This document shows positions 23,536 to 32,885 of a stretch of DNA of 55,656 nucleotides, in pieces (the first letter of the stretch is position 1; the number at the start of each line of letters is the position of its first letter). Below the pieces are notes generated by a model. That model saw nothing but the letters and a program-made list of their open reading frames with translations. It was not told where the DNA came from and made no database searches. The translations under genes and the position numbers were made by a program. The stretch comes from Candidatus Eiseniibacteriota bacterium (GTDB lineage Bacteria; Eisenbacteria; RBG-16-71-46), in assembly GCA_016178725.1 (NCBI GenBank), contig JACOSV010000002.1:1-55656 (forward strand), read 5' to 3'.

Positions 23536-25134
23536 ATGGAGCTGCTCGAGTCCCATCTCGACACGCAGAGCGAGGAGTTCCGGGCCAACGCCAAGCATCA
23601 TCGGGCGCTCGCCGACGATCTCCGCCGCCGGCTCGAGGCAGTGAAAGGGGGCGGCGGGGCGCAGCAGCGCACCCGCCACACCGCGCGCGGCAAGCTGTTC
23701 GTGCGCGACCGGGTCGAGCGGCTGCTCGATCCCGGCACGGCGTTCCTCGAGCTCTCGCCGCTCGCGGCCAACGGTCTCTACGACGACGACGCGCCCGCCG
23801 CAGGCCTCGTCACCGGCGTCGGCACGGTGCGCGGGCGCCCGGTGTGCGTGGTCGCGAACGACGCGACCGTGAAGGGCGGCACGTACTTCCCGATGACCGT
23901 CAAGAAGCACGTGCGCGCGCAGGAGATCGCGCTCGAGAACCGGCTGCCGTGCATCTACCTCGTGGATTCGGGCGGCGCGTTCCTGCCGCTGCAGGCCGAG
24001 GTGTTTCCCGACCGCGACCACTTCGGGCGCATCTTCTACAACCAGGCGCGCATGTCGGCGCTCGGCATCCCGCAGGTCGCGGTGGTGATGGGTTCGTGCA
24101 CCGCGGGAGGCGCGTACGTGCCGGCGATGAGCGACGAGGCGGTGATCGTCAAGAACCAGGGGACGATCTTCCTCGGCGGTCCACCGCTCGTGAAGGCCGC
24201 GACCGGCGAAGAGGTGACCGCCGAGGAGCTGGGCGGCGGCGACGTGCACACGCGCATCTCGGGCGTCGCGGATCATCTCGCCGAAGACGACGGGCACGCG
24301 CTCGAACTGGCGCGCGACATCGTCGCGCACTTGGGCGCCGCGCCGCGCGCGGGGCTGGAGCTCGCCGAGCCCGAGCCGCCGCGCTACGACCCGGCCGAGA
24401 TCTACGGACTCCTGCCGCGCGACCTGCGCAAGACCTACGAGGTGCGCGAGCTGATCGCGCGGCTCGTCGACGGCTCGCGCTTCCACGAGTTCAAGAGCCG
24501 CTACGGCACGACGCTGGTGACGGGCTTCGCGCATCTCCACGGCGTGCCGGTCGGCATCCTCGCGAATCAGGGCGTGCTGTTCAGCGAGAGCGCGCTCAAG
24601 GCGACGCACTTCATCGAGCTCGCCGCGCAGCGCGGCGTGCCGCTGCTCTTCCTCCAGAACATCTCGGGCTTCATCGTCGGCCGGCAGTACGAGCACGGCG
24701 GGATCGCGAAGGACGGCGCCAAGATGGTGCACGCGGTCGCCAACGCGCAGGTGCCGAAGATCACGCTCATCATCGGCGGCAGCTTCGGTGCCGGGAACTA
24801 CGGCATGTGCGGCCGCGCGTACCAGCCGCGCTTCCTGTTCATGTGGCCCAACAGCCGCATCAGCGTGATGGGCGGCGAGCAGGCGGCCTCGGTGCTGGCG
24901 CAGGTGAAGGACGCGACGGCGAAGAAGAAGATGAACGAGTCGGAGGAGCGCGCGTTCAAGCAGCCGATCCTCGACACGTACGACGCCGAGGGCAGCCCCT
25001 GGTACTCGACGGCGCGGATCTGGGACGACGGCGTGCTCGACCCCGGCTCGACGCGCGACGCGCTCGGGCTGGCGCTCGCGGCGGCGATCCAGGCGCCGGC
25101 GCCCGAGACGCGCTTCGGCGTGTTCCGGATGTAG
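23536..25134 (+). CDS. mccB: Methylcrotonyl-CoA carboxylase, carboxyltransferase (beta) subunit
   Basis: The product has 532 residues, the usual MCC beta length. It transfers the carboxyl group from biotin to 3-methylcrotonyl-CoA in leucine breakdown. Diagnostic segments are [75 protein letters not shown] and [20 protein letters not shown], all typical of MccB rather than propionyl- or acetyl-CoA carboxylases. The second half has [20 protein letters not shown] and [20 protein letters not shown]. It leads the operon with the hydratase, biotin carboxylase and biotin carrier genes. Confidence 0.93.
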   Translation: MELLESHLDTQSEEFRANAKHHRALADDLRRRLEAVKGGGGAQQRTRHTARGKLFVRDRVERLLDPGTAFLELSPLAANGLYDDDAPAAGLVTGVGTVRGRPVCVVANDATVKGGTYFPMTVKKHVRAQEIALENRLPCIYLVDSGGAFLPLQAEVFPDRDHFGRIFYNQARMSALGIPQVAVVMGSCTAGGAYVPAMSDEAVIVKNQGTIFLGGPPLVKAATGEEVTAEELGGGDVHTRISGVADHLAEDDGHALELARDIVAHLGAAPRAGLELAEPEPPRYDPAEIYGLLPRDLRKTYEVRELIARLVDGSRFHEFKSRYGTTLVTGFAHLHGVPVGILANQGVLFSESALKATHFIELAAQRGVPLLFLQNISGFIVGRQYEHGGIAKDGAKMVHAVANAQVPKITLIIGGSFGAGNYGMCGRAYQPRFLFMWPNSRISVMGGEQAASVLAQVKDATAKKKMNESEERAFKQPILDTYDAEGSPWYSTARIWDDGVLDPGSTRDALGLALAAAIQAPAPETRFGVFRM

Positions 25135-25165
25135 CGATGGACGCCCGCACGCGAGAGGAGCGCCC

Positions 25166-25969
25166 GTGGCGAACGTCGAGCTGATCCGGGACGGCGCGGT
25201 CGCGCGGCTCTGGCTCAACCGCCCCGAGCAGCACAACGCGCTCGCCGCCGAGCTGGTGGCCGAGTTGGTCGCGACGTTCCACGCGCTCGCGCACGATGAC
25301 GCGGTGCGCGTCGTCGTGCTCGCCGGGCGCGGCAAGTCGTTCTGCGCCGGCGCGGACATCACGCTCATGAAAACGTCCGCCGCCGCGACGTTCGACGAGA
25401 ACCTGGCCGAGGCCCGGCGCCTCGCCGGCATGTTCGCGACGCTCGCCGATCTGCCGAAGCCGGTCGTCGCGCGGCTTCACGGCAACGTGCTGGGCGGCGG
25501 CGTCGGCCTCACCTGCGCGTGCGACATCGCGGTCGCCGCGGACGACGCGCGCTTCGCGTTGAGCGAAGTGCGGCTCGGCATCCTGCCGGCGGTGATCAGC
25601 CCGTACGTGATCCGCCGGCTCGGCGACCGCGCCGCGCGCGAGCTGATGCTCACCGGCGAGCGCTTCGCCGCCGCGGCAGCGCTGCGCGCGGGACTGATCC
25701 ATCGCGCCGTGCCAGCCGCCGATCTCGACGCCGCGGTGGACGAGCGCGTCGAGGCGCTGCTCGCCGGCGCGCCGCGCGCGCAGGCGCGCATCAAGACGCT
25801 GCTCGAGCTCTACGCCGACTCGGGGTGGGACGAGTACCGCACCGCCGTGCCGCGCGTGCTCGCCGAGGTGCGTTCGGGCGACGAGGCGAAGGACGGACTC
25901 GCCGCGTTCTTCGAGAAGCGGCCGCCGAAATGGATGCCCGGCTCGCCGCCCGCGCCGCCGCGCGGCTGA
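25166..25969 (+). CDS. Methylglutaconyl-CoA hydratase-like enoyl-CoA hydratase
   Basis: The product has 267 residues of the crotonase fold. The oxyanion-hole segments are GRGKSFCAGADITLM and LHGNVLGGGVGLTCACDIAVA. The catalytic glutamate region reads FALSEVRLGILPAVISPYV. The C-terminus (RSGDEAKDGLAAFFEKRPPKW) is typical. Placed between MCC subunit genes, it most likely hydrates 3-methylglutaconyl-CoA, the product of MCC, to HMG-CoA (LiuC-type). GTG 25166 follows GAGAGGAG. HMG-CoA lyase is not in the window. Confidence 0.88.
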   Translation: MANVELIRDGAVARLWLNRPEQHNALAAELVAELVATFHALAHDDAVRVVVLAGRGKSFCAGADITLMKTSAAATFDENLAEARRLAGMFATLADLPKPVVARLHGNVLGGGVGLTCACDIAVAADDARFALSEVRLGILPAVISPYVIRRLGDRAARELMLTGERFAAAAALRAGLIHRAVPAADLDAAVDERVEALLAGAPRAQARIKTLLELYADSGWDEYRTAVPRVLAEVRSGDEAKDGLAAFFEKRPPKWMPGSPPAPPRG

Positions 25970-25991
25970 CCGCGCCGCACCGGCCGCCCGC

Positions 25992-27512
25992 GTGTTCCGC
26001 AAAGTCCTGATCGCCAACCGCGGCGAGATCGCCTGCCGGATCGCGCGCACGCTGCGGGCGATGGACGTGAAGAGCGTGGCGATCGCCTCGGAGGCCGACC
26101 GAGGCGCGCTGCACACGCGCGTCGCCGACGAAGCGATCGTCGTCGGGGGTCCCGAGCCGCGCGCCTCGTACCTCGACGTGGACGCCATCGTCCGCGCCGC
26201 GAAGGCGAGCGGCGCCGAGGCGGTGCATCCCGGCTACGGATTCCTCGCCGAGAACGCGGCGTTCGCCGCGGCGGTCGAGGCGGCGGGGCTCACGTTCATC
26301 GGGCCGACCGCCGAGCAGATCGGCGCGATGGGCGACAAGCGCGCGGCGCGCGCGGCGGCGATCGCCGCCGGCGTGCCGGTCGTCCCCGGCGCCGAGGGTC
26401 GCGATCCGGCGGCGCTCGCCGCGGCCGCGGCTCGGCTCGGATTCCCGGTGATCGTGAAGGCCGCGCTCGGCGGCGGCGGCAAGGGCATGCGCGTGGTCGA
26501 GGACGTGGCGGCGCTCGGCGAGGCGATCGAGGGCGCGGCGCGGCTCGCCCGCTCGGGGTTCGGCGACGATGCCGTGTACGTCGAGCGGCGACTCGATCGG
26601 GTGCACCACGTCGAGGTGCAGATCGCGGGGGACGGCCGCGGCGACGCGATCCATCTCTTCGAGCGCGACTGCTCGCTGCAGCGCCGGCACCAGAAGGTAA
26701 TCGAGGAGAGCCCGTCGCCGGCGGTGGACGAGCCGCTGCGCGCGCGACTCACCGCGGCGGCCGTGGCGCTCGCGCGGGCGATCCGCTATCGCGGCCTCGG
26801 GACGATGGAGTTCCTCGTCGCGGGCGGCGGCGCGAAGGCCGCGGGCGGAGAGGCGGCCCTCTATTTCCTCGAGATGAACACGCGGCTTCAGGTCGAGCAT
26901 CCGGTGACCGAGACGATCACCGGCCTCGATCTCGTGCGCATGCAGCTCGAGATCGCGGCGACCGGCGTGCTGCCGCTGGCGCAGGACGCGGTGACGCGGC
27001 GCGGCCACGCGATCGAGGCGCGCGTCTACGCCGAGGACGCGGCGAAGAATTTCCTGCCGCAGACGGGGCGGGCGGTCAAGGTGCGCTGGCCCGAGGGCGT
27101 GCGCGTGGACGCCGGGATCGAGTCCGGGGATTCGGTGCCGGTCCACTACGATCCGATCCTCGCCAAGGTGATCGTCACGGGCGCGAGCCGCGACCAGGCG
27201 CTGGCGCGGCTCGCCGACGCGCTCGACGCGTCGGTCGTCCACGGCGTGATCACGAACTTGCCGTTCTTGAGAGCGCTCGTTCGCGCTCGCGCGGTCGAAC
27301 GGGCCGCGATCGACACCGAGTGGATCGAGCGCGAGTTCCTCGCCGGGTTCGCGGCCCTCGCCACCGCGCCCGCGCCCGAGCTGGCGCTCGCGGCGGCGGC
27401 ACTCGGCGAGCGGCTCGGCATCCCGGCGCCGGATCGCGCGCGCGCCCCCGCGCCGCGCCGGGCCGCGCTGTTCGCGGCGCTCGGACGCTGGCGGCTTCCG
27501 GGGCTCGAGTGA
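25992..27512 (+). CDS. Biotin carboxylase subunit of methylcrotonyl-CoA carboxylase
   Basis: The product has 506 residues. It carboxylates biotin with ATP and bicarbonate. Visible features are FRKVLIANRGEIACRIARTL, VHPGYGFLAENAAF, the ATP-grasp glycine loop ALGGGGKGMRVV, HHVEVQIAGDG, ERDCSLQRRHQKVIEESPS, the catalytic EMNTRLQVEHPVTE, and ARVYAEDAAKNFLPQTG. In most MCC alpha chains, the BT and biotinyl domains follow on the same chain. Here the protein stops after the biotin carboxylase domain plus about 60 residues, and the rest is encoded by the next, overlapping gene. GTG start. Confidence 0.92.
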   Translation: MFRKVLIANRGEIACRIARTLRAMDVKSVAIASEADRGALHTRVADEAIVVGGPEPRASYLDVDAIVRAAKASGAEAVHPGYGFLAENAAFAAAVEAAGLTFIGPTAEQIGAMGDKRAARAAAIAAGVPVVPGAEGRDPAALAAAAARLGFPVIVKAALGGGGKGMRVVEDVAALGEAIEGAARLARSGFGDDAVYVERRLDRVHHVEVQIAGDGRGDAIHLFERDCSLQRRHQKVIEESPSPAVDEPLRARLTAAAVALARAIRYRGLGTMEFLVAGGGAKAAGGEAALYFLEMNTRLQVEHPVTETITGLDLVRMQLEIAATGVLPLAQDAVTRRGHAIEARVYAEDAAKNFLPQTGRAVKVRWPEGVRVDAGIESGDSVPVHYDPILAKVIVTGASRDQALARLADALDASVVHGVITNLPFLRALVRARAVERAAIDTEWIEREFLAGFAALATAPAPELALAAAALGERLGIPAPDRARAPAPRRAALFAALGRWRLPGLE

Positions 27513-28003
27513 TGCGCGGCGCGTGGCGGGACGGCGATCGTGTGCGACGGGTCGAAGTCGTGGACCTCGGCGCGGGCCGCTACCGCGTGACCGTGGACGA
27601 CGTGCCGCTCGACGTCGCGGTCGAGCGCCTCGACGCCGATCGCATGCGGCTCGTCACCGATCAGGGCGCGACCGTCGCCGAGCTCACGGCCGCGGGCGCG
27701 CGCCGGTTCGTGCGCCTCGGCGCGATGGACTTCGTCCTCGACCGTGAATCCGCGAGCCGTCCGCGCGGCGGCCGCGGTCCCGGCGGCGGTCTCGAATCGC
27801 CGATGCCGGGCGTCGTCACGCGCGTGCTGGTCGCCGCCGGTGACCCGGTGAAGAAGGGGCAGCCGCTGCTCGCGATCGAGGCGATGAAGATGGAGCACCT
27901 GATTCGCGCGCCGCACGACGGGCGCGTGCGCGCGATCCGCGCGCGCGCGGGCGAAATGGTGGGCGGCGGCGTGCCGCTGGTCGAGATGGAGGGCGAGGGA
28001 TGA
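27512..28003 (+). CDS. Biotin carboxyl carrier protein of methylcrotonyl-CoA carboxylase
   Basis: The product has 163 residues. The start shares one base with the biotin carboxylase stop (TGATG). Residues 1-85 form a beta-rich region (VRRVEVVDLGAGRYRVTVDD) resembling the BT domain of MCC alpha. From residue 90 a biotinyl domain follows: LESPMPGVVTRVLVAAGD, KKGQPLLAIEAMKMEHLI with the biotinylated Lys in AMKM, and VPLVEMEGEG. It carries carboxybiotin between the two catalytic subunits. The stop overlaps the start of the next, unrelated membrane protein gene. Confidence 0.92.
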   Translation: MRGAWRDGDRVRRVEVVDLGAGRYRVTVDDVPLDVAVERLDADRMRLVTDQGATVAELTAAGARRFVRLGAMDFVLDRESASRPRGGRGPGGGLESPMPGVVTRVLVAAGDPVKKGQPLLAIEAMKMEHLIRAPHDGRVRAIRARAGEMVGGGVPLVEMEGEG

Positions 28004-29841
28004 AGCGCCCGCGCGAGTCGCCGGCCGCGGCGAAGGCGGACCGGCCGCGGCCCGCGCGCCGGCCGCCCGGCGATCGCGGCGCCGGCGCCGCGATCCGAGG
28101 TGATCACGCGGCCGCTGCGCTCGATGCCGCCGTGATTTTCGCGTGCGCGCTGGTCGCGCTCGCCATCCACCGCCGCGCACTCGCGGCGTATTTCGGCCTC
28201 GACGACCTCGTCATCATCGAGCAGGTGCGCGGCCTGCGCCCGCTGGTCGTCGGTCCGTGGCGGTTCCTCTCGCGCCAGCTCTTCTTCGGCTGGGCGGTGC
28301 CGGCGTTCGGCGCGAATCCGCTCCCGTATCACGTCGTCCCGTGGCTGCTGCACGGCGCGAACGCCGCGCTCATCTACGCGCTCGCGCGGCGCCGGTCGGC
28401 CGGCCGGCTCGCCGCGTCGGCCGCGGCGCTGCTCTTCGCCGCTTCGCGCCTCCACGCCGCGACGCTCGAGACGCCGGCGCGCGCCGGCGAGCCGATGGCG
28501 CTGGCGCTGGCGCTCGCGGCCGTGCTCGTGAGCGATCGCCTCGGCGCGTGGCGGGTGATCGCGGCGGCGCTCTTCGGCGCCGCGATGTTCGCGAAGGAGA
28601 GCGTCTTCTTCCTGCCGCTCGTCCTGCTCGTGCCGGGCGGCGATGACTCACGGCTCGGCGATCGCGCGCGGCGGGCCGCGCCGCTCCTCATCGCGGGCCT
28701 GATCGCCGCGATCGTGCTGCTCATGAGCCGCGCCGAGGCGGCGCATCTCGGCGGCGAAGCGTACGAGCGCGCGTTCGGCGCCAACATCCTGCTGAACCTC
28801 ACGACGTATGCGCACTGGGCGGTGGATCTCCACGGTGTCCTGCCCGGGCAGGTGAGCGCGATCGCGGCGGGCGCGTGGCCGGCGGGCGCGCTCGTGACGC
28901 TCGGGCTCGCGGTACTCGCGTTCGCGGCGTGGCGCCGCGCGCCGCTCGCCGCGTTCGGCGCCGCGTGGTGGCTCGCCGCGCTGGTCCCGGTGCTGCCGCT
29001 CGTCCACCACACGTACCTCTACTATCTCTACGTGCCGCTGGCCGGGCTGGCGCTCGCGCTGGGCGGTGCGATCGAGCTCGCGCGATCGTGGCTCACGGCC
29101 GCGCCCGGTGCCGGCGATCGCCTGCGCTCGCCCGCGCTCGCCGCGATCGTGCTGACGCTGGTCGCGACGCACGCGCTGATGTCCGACCGGCTGCTCGCCG
29201 AGCGCCTCGCGCTCCACATGCCCGGTACCGGCATCCCGCTCGATCCCGATCTGCGCAAGAGCGAGATGGCGCGGCACACCGCGGCGGGCGTCGCGCAGGG
29301 GCTGGCCGGCGAGCGCGCGGGCGTCGCGTTCATCCTGCCGTCGGAGTTGAGCCAGGTCTACAGCACGGCGACCGGCGCGAAGCAGGCGCCCGGATTGCCC
29401 GACTCGGTGAGCTACCCGATGCTCGAGGGCGCGCTCGACGGCGGCGCCGGACTGCGCGTGCTGGTCGCGAACGTGGACTCGGTGGCGTTTCTGCCCGGCT
29501 GGAAGCCGGGCTACGGCGCGTTCGAGATGTTCTCGCAGAGCGCGGACGGCACGGTGTTCCCGCTCGGCCGCGGCGCCGACGGGTTCGCGTCGGCGGGTGC
29601 GGCGATGCGGCGCTCGGGCGACGTGGCGCCCGCGGTGCGCCTGCTGGCCGGCGCGGTCGGCGAGTTCCCGGACGTCGCGCGGCTCCGCTACGAATACGCG
29701 CACGCGCTCTACGTCATCGGCGATTCGCTGGGCTCGCGGCGCGAGCTGACGGAGCTCCTCCGCCGCAATCCCACGGACACGCTCGCCGCGCGCGTGCGCG
29801 CCGACTTCGGGCGCACGCAGGGGGCGGCGGCCCGGCGATGA
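28000..29841 (+). CDS. GT-C-like polytopic membrane protein with TPR-like tail (paralogue 1)
   Basis: The product has 613 residues. After a 45-residue basic N-terminus come about ten hydrophobic segments. The motif YFGLDDLVIIEQVRGL after the first helix resembles the acidic DD motif of GT-C and TMTC-type mannosyltransferases. Later come MFAKESVFFLPLVLLVPGG and VHHTYLYYLYVPLAGLALAL. The last about 200 residues are extracytoplasmic and end in TPR-like helices (RLRYEYAHALYVIGDSLGSRREL). Likely a lipid-linked sugar transferase or carrier-like protein; the substrate is unknown. It overlaps the BCCP gene by four bases (ATGA) and is homologous to the next gene. Confidence 0.65.
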   Translation: MKRPRESPAAAKADRPRPARRPPGDRGAGAAIRGDHAAAALDAAVIFACALVALAIHRRALAAYFGLDDLVIIEQVRGLRPLVVGPWRFLSRQLFFGWAVPAFGANPLPYHVVPWLLHGANAALIYALARRRSAGRLAASAAALLFAASRLHAATLETPARAGEPMALALALAAVLVSDRLGAWRVIAAALFGAAMFAKESVFFLPLVLLVPGGDDSRLGDRARRAAPLLIAGLIAAIVLLMSRAEAAHLGGEAYERAFGANILLNLTTYAHWAVDLHGVLPGQVSAIAAGAWPAGALVTLGLAVLAFAAWRRAPLAAFGAAWWLAALVPVLPLVHHTYLYYLYVPLAGLALALGGAIELARSWLTAAPGAGDRLRSPALAAIVLTLVATHALMSDRLLAERLALHMPGTGIPLDPDLRKSEMARHTAAGVAQGLAGERAGVAFILPSELSQVYSTATGAKQAPGLPDSVSYPMLEGALDGGAGLRVLVANVDSVAFLPGWKPGYGAFEMFSQSADGTVFPLGRGADGFASAGAAMRRSGDVAPAVRLLAGAVGEFPDVARLRYEYAHALYVIGDSLGSRRELTELLRRNPTDTLAARVRADFGRTQGAAARR

Positions 29842-31481
29842 AGTTCGGTCGCGGTCGCGCGATCGATCTCGCCGCGGTCGCGCTCGCGATCGGCGCGGCG
29901 CTCTGGGTCTACCGCTCGGTGCCGCACGCGTTCTTCTCGCCCGACGACCTCATCTATCTCGAGCGCGTGCGCGGCATCGTCGCCCAGCCGCCCGGGCCGT
30001 GGCGCTGGCTCTCGGGCATCGCGTACTTCCAGATCGCCTCAGCACTGTTCGGCGCCGAGCCCATGCCGTACATGATCGTCCAGCTCGCGCTCCACGCGCT
30101 CGCGATCGCGGCGCTCTACGCCACGGTGCGCGGCCTCGGCGGCGGCGTGCTCGGCGCCGGCGCGGCCGCGGTCCTGTTCGGCGCGTCGCGCGTCCACTAC
30201 CCGGCGCTGGCGCAGGCGGTGACGGTCGCCGAGCCGATGAGCGTGCTGCTGGCGCTCGCCGCACTCGCCGTGGCACGGCGCCCCGGCGCCGGAGCGACGC
30301 TCGCGGCGCTCGCGCTCTTCACCGCGGCGCTGCTCGCCAAGGAATCGGTCGCGGCCCTGCCGTTGCTCCTGCTCGTCCCCGGCATCGGACCGGGGGCGTG
30401 GCGCGCGCGCGCGATCCGCTGCGGCCTGCTGCTCGCGCCCGCCCTGCTGCTCGCGCTCTATATGGCGAGCCCGGGCGTCCACGCCGCGATCTTCGTCAAT
30501 CAGGTCTACGGGCGCGCGTACGGGATGCATCTCGTGCACAACCTCGCGACACTCACGCGCTGGACGTACGACTTCCGCGCGCCGGCGCCCGACCTGAACG
30601 GCGAGCTCTCGACGTCCGCGTGGCCCGGCGCGCTCGCGCTCCTCGCGGCGCTCGCCGCGCTCGCCGCAGCGGCATGGCGCACGACGCCCGCGCCCGCGCT
30701 CGGCCTTGCGTGGTTCGCGCTGACGCTGGCGCCGGTGCTGCCGCTGCTCCATCAGCGCTACCTGCACTACCTCTACGTGCCCGCGTTCGGTCTCGCGGCG
30801 GCCATCGGCGCGGGCGCCGAGTGGCTGCTGCTGCGCGCATTCGCGCCCGCGCGCCGCGACGTCGCGGCACGCGTCGCGCCGGTCGTCCGTGGCCTCGACG
30901 CGCGCACGGTGATGGCGTGGGCGCTGGTCGCCGGCGCGCTCGCGGCGTTCGTCGCCGTGTCGGACGCGCTGATCGTCCAGCGACGCAGCGAGCGCCTGCC
31001 CTCGATCGATCTCCCGTCGGACCCGTTCGTGCGCAAGATGGAGACGGCGCGCCGCGCGATCACCGCCGTGCGCGGCGCGATCGGCCGTGCTACGGGCCCG
31101 CGCGTGAACGCCGTGATCGTGATCCCCGCGTCGGGGTGGACGCTGCGGCTCGCCGGGATCCTGCACTCGGTGCTCGGCGAGGGCCGCGCGCTGCGCGCCA
31201 CCGTGCCCGCGCTCGACTCGGTGGCGCTCGTGCCGCGCTGGACGCCGGCGTGGCGCGAGTTCGAATTGTTCTACGGCAGCGTGGACGGGAACTTCGTGGA
31301 CCTCGGCCGCGGCCCCGAGGCGCACGCCGATCTCGGCGCGCGCCTGATCGCCGACCGCTGCGTCCTGGATGCGCGCGCCGAGCTCGCGGCGGCGCGCGCC
31401 CAGTGGCCCGACGACGCGAAGCTCCGCGCCGAGTCGGAGCGGCTCGAATCGGCACTCGCGGGGCGGAGCGCCGGTCGCTAG
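29838..31481 (+). CDS. GT-C-like polytopic membrane protein with TPR-like tail (paralogue 2)
   Basis: The product has 547 residues. The start overlaps the previous stop (ATGA). It aligns along its length with its neighbour: FFSPDDLIYLERVRGI, PWRWLS, FGAEPMPYMIVQLALHA, LFGASRVHYPAL, AKESVAALPLLLLVPG, HQRYLHYLYVPAFGLA. The acidic pair (SPDD) is kept. The C-terminus ends in a short helical repeat (LDARAELAAARAQWPDDAKLRAE). A tandem duplication followed by divergence is clear; joint function in one pathway, perhaps cell-surface glycosylation, is inference. Last gene before a 339-base gap. Confidence 0.65.
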   Translation: MKFGRGRAIDLAAVALAIGAALWVYRSVPHAFFSPDDLIYLERVRGIVAQPPGPWRWLSGIAYFQIASALFGAEPMPYMIVQLALHALAIAALYATVRGLGGGVLGAGAAAVLFGASRVHYPALAQAVTVAEPMSVLLALAALAVARRPGAGATLAALALFTAALLAKESVAALPLLLLVPGIGPGAWRARAIRCGLLLAPALLLALYMASPGVHAAIFVNQVYGRAYGMHLVHNLATLTRWTYDFRAPAPDLNGELSTSAWPGALALLAALAALAAAAWRTTPAPALGLAWFALTLAPVLPLLHQRYLHYLYVPAFGLAAAIGAGAEWLLLRAFAPARRDVAARVAPVVRGLDARTVMAWALVAGALAAFVAVSDALIVQRRSERLPSIDLPSDPFVRKMETARRAITAVRGAIGRATGPRVNAVIVIPASGWTLRLAGILHSVLGEGRALRATVPALDSVALVPRWTPAWREFELFYGSVDGNFVDLGRGPEAHADLGARLIADRCVLDARAELAAARAQWPDDAKLRAESERLESALAGRSAGR

Positions 31482-31820
31482 ACGATCGCCCGTGGGTGGC
31501 GGCCGATGTTCCGGAACGCCGCGCCGCGTCTCGACATCCGGCGCGGTGAAACCCCCGCCCGCACATGCCGATAACCCCTTGCAGGCACGGCGGAATGTTG
31601 AAGCGCCGTCTTGCCGTGTGCTACGGTCCGACCGTCTCGTGGAGCGGCCGACGCACCGGATCCGACACCAGCATCCACGAACGGACGGAGTCCCTGGACA
31701 GGCCAAGGTTGATCGAACAGCCCAACCGCACGACCAGCGCACCATCGGCTCTTGACTCGGCTCTCCTCTGGGCCATCGGGTCAGGAGTTTTGTGTTTTGT
31801 CCCCACGAAAGGCTGACGCC
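31482..31820 (+). other. 339-bp intergenic region and phoH leader
   Basis: No gene is seen. It contains a sigma-70-like promoter at 31598-31627 and then a leader of about 190 bases before phoH. The leader includes a T-rich patch (TTTTGTGTTTTGTCC) near 31789 just before the phoH ribosome site. No clear riboswitch or terminator fold was recognised. Confidence 0.5.
31598..31627 (+). promoter_or_regulatory. Putative phoH operon promoter
   Basis: TTGAAG, an 18-base spacer and TACGGT, with TGC directly before the -10 (extended form TGCTACGGT). It predicts a start near 31634 and a leader of about 190 bases. Confidence 0.45.
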
Positions 31821-32882
31821 GTGATCGTTCGCAAGTTCCCGATCGAGCATCTCGATCCGATGACCCTGCTGGGTCACAACGATTCGAACCTGCGCCACAT
31901 CGAGAAGAGCGTCCCCGTGCGCATCACGCTCCGCGACGGCACCATCACCGTCTCGGGCGAGGAGGACGCCGTGGGTTCGGCGTCGCGCGCGCTCAAGGAG
32001 CTGGTCGAGCTCGCCGAGCGCGGCAAGATCGTCGAAGAGGCGGACGTCGCGACCGCGCTCGGCATGTCGCGGCGCAACGGCGACGGCGCGGGCCGGCTCG
32101 TCGACGCGTATCAGGGCGCGCCCGGCTACGCGTTCGACCGCAAGACCGTGCGCGCGCGCACGCCGATGCAGGCCGAGTATCTGAAGTCACTCGAAGACCA
32201 CGAGATCGTGTTCGCGATCGGTCCCGCGGGCACCGGCAAGACCTATCTCGCGGTCGCGGCCGCGGTGCAGGCGCTGCGCCAGAAGAAGGTGGACCGCGTG
32301 GTGCTCGTGCGCCCGGCGGTCGAGGCGGGCGAGAGCCTCGGATTCCTGCCCGGCGACATGCAGGAGAAGGTGGATCCCTATCTCCGCCCGATGTACGACG
32401 CGCTCGCCGATCTCATGTCGTACGACAAGATGCGCCGCTACATCGAGCTCGGCGTGATCGAGATCGCGCCGCTCGCGTTCATGCGCGGCCGCACACTGCA
32501 CAACTCGTACGTGATCCTCGACGAGGCGCAGAACACCACGGTGCGCCAGATGAAGATGTTCCTCACGCGCATGGGTGTGAACTCGCGCGCCGTGATCACC
32601 GGCGACATCTCGCAGATCGACCTGCGCGATCCCGACAGCTCGGGCCTCGTGCGCATCCAGGAGATCCTCGGCCACGTCGCCGACATCCGGTTCGTCTACT
32701 TCCATCCCGAGGACGTGGTGCGCCACCGCCTGGTGCGCGACATCATCCGTGCCTTCGACGACTTCCACGCACGCCAGACCGGCACGGTCGAGGACGGCGT
32801 GGGCACGAGCCTCGATCCGGCCGCACCCGCGCGCGCGGAAACCCCGGCCGCCCCGGCCGCCCCGGACGACCCGACCGAGTAG
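31821..32882 (+). CDS. phoH: PhoH family ATPase (PhoH-like/YbeZ)
   Basis: The product has 353 residues from GTG 31821, with AAAGG 8 bases upstream. The N-terminal about 110 residues hold a KH-like region (GHNDSNLRHIEKSVPVRITLRDGTITVSG). The PhoH ATPase follows with Walker A AIGPAGTGKTYLAVAAAV, VLVRPAVEAGESLGFLPGDM, and Walker B SYVILDEAQNTT, then MGVNSRAVITGDISQIDL. The family acts in RNA metabolism together with the endoribonuclease YbeY, encoded downstream in the same operon. The C-terminus is a Pro/Ala-rich tail. Confidence 0.95.
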   Translation: MIVRKFPIEHLDPMTLLGHNDSNLRHIEKSVPVRITLRDGTITVSGEEDAVGSASRALKELVELAERGKIVEEADVATALGMSRRNGDGAGRLVDAYQGAPGYAFDRKTVRARTPMQAEYLKSLEDHEIVFAIGPAGTGKTYLAVAAAVQALRQKKVDRVVLVRPAVEAGESLGFLPGDMQEKVDPYLRPMYDALADLMSYDKMRRYIELGVIEIAPLAFMRGRTLHNSYVILDEAQNTTVRQMKMFLTRMGVNSRAVITGDISQIDLRDPDSSGLVRIQEILGHVADIRFVYFHPEDVVRHRLVRDIIRAFDDFHARQTGTVEDGVGTSLDPAAPARAETPAAPAAPDDPTE

Positions 32883-32885
32883 ACA

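Noticed and set aside
27500..27520. Frameshift explaining the separate biotin carboxylase and carrier genes
   Set aside because: The carrier has its own ATG in a TGATG coupling context and the carboxylase ends in a plausible C-terminus, so a natural gene split is more likely; kept as a finding rather than a pseudogene call.
31634..31820. Riboswitch in the long phoH leader
   Set aside because: No recognisable riboswitch core, repeated stems or terminator/antiterminator pair could be found by reading.
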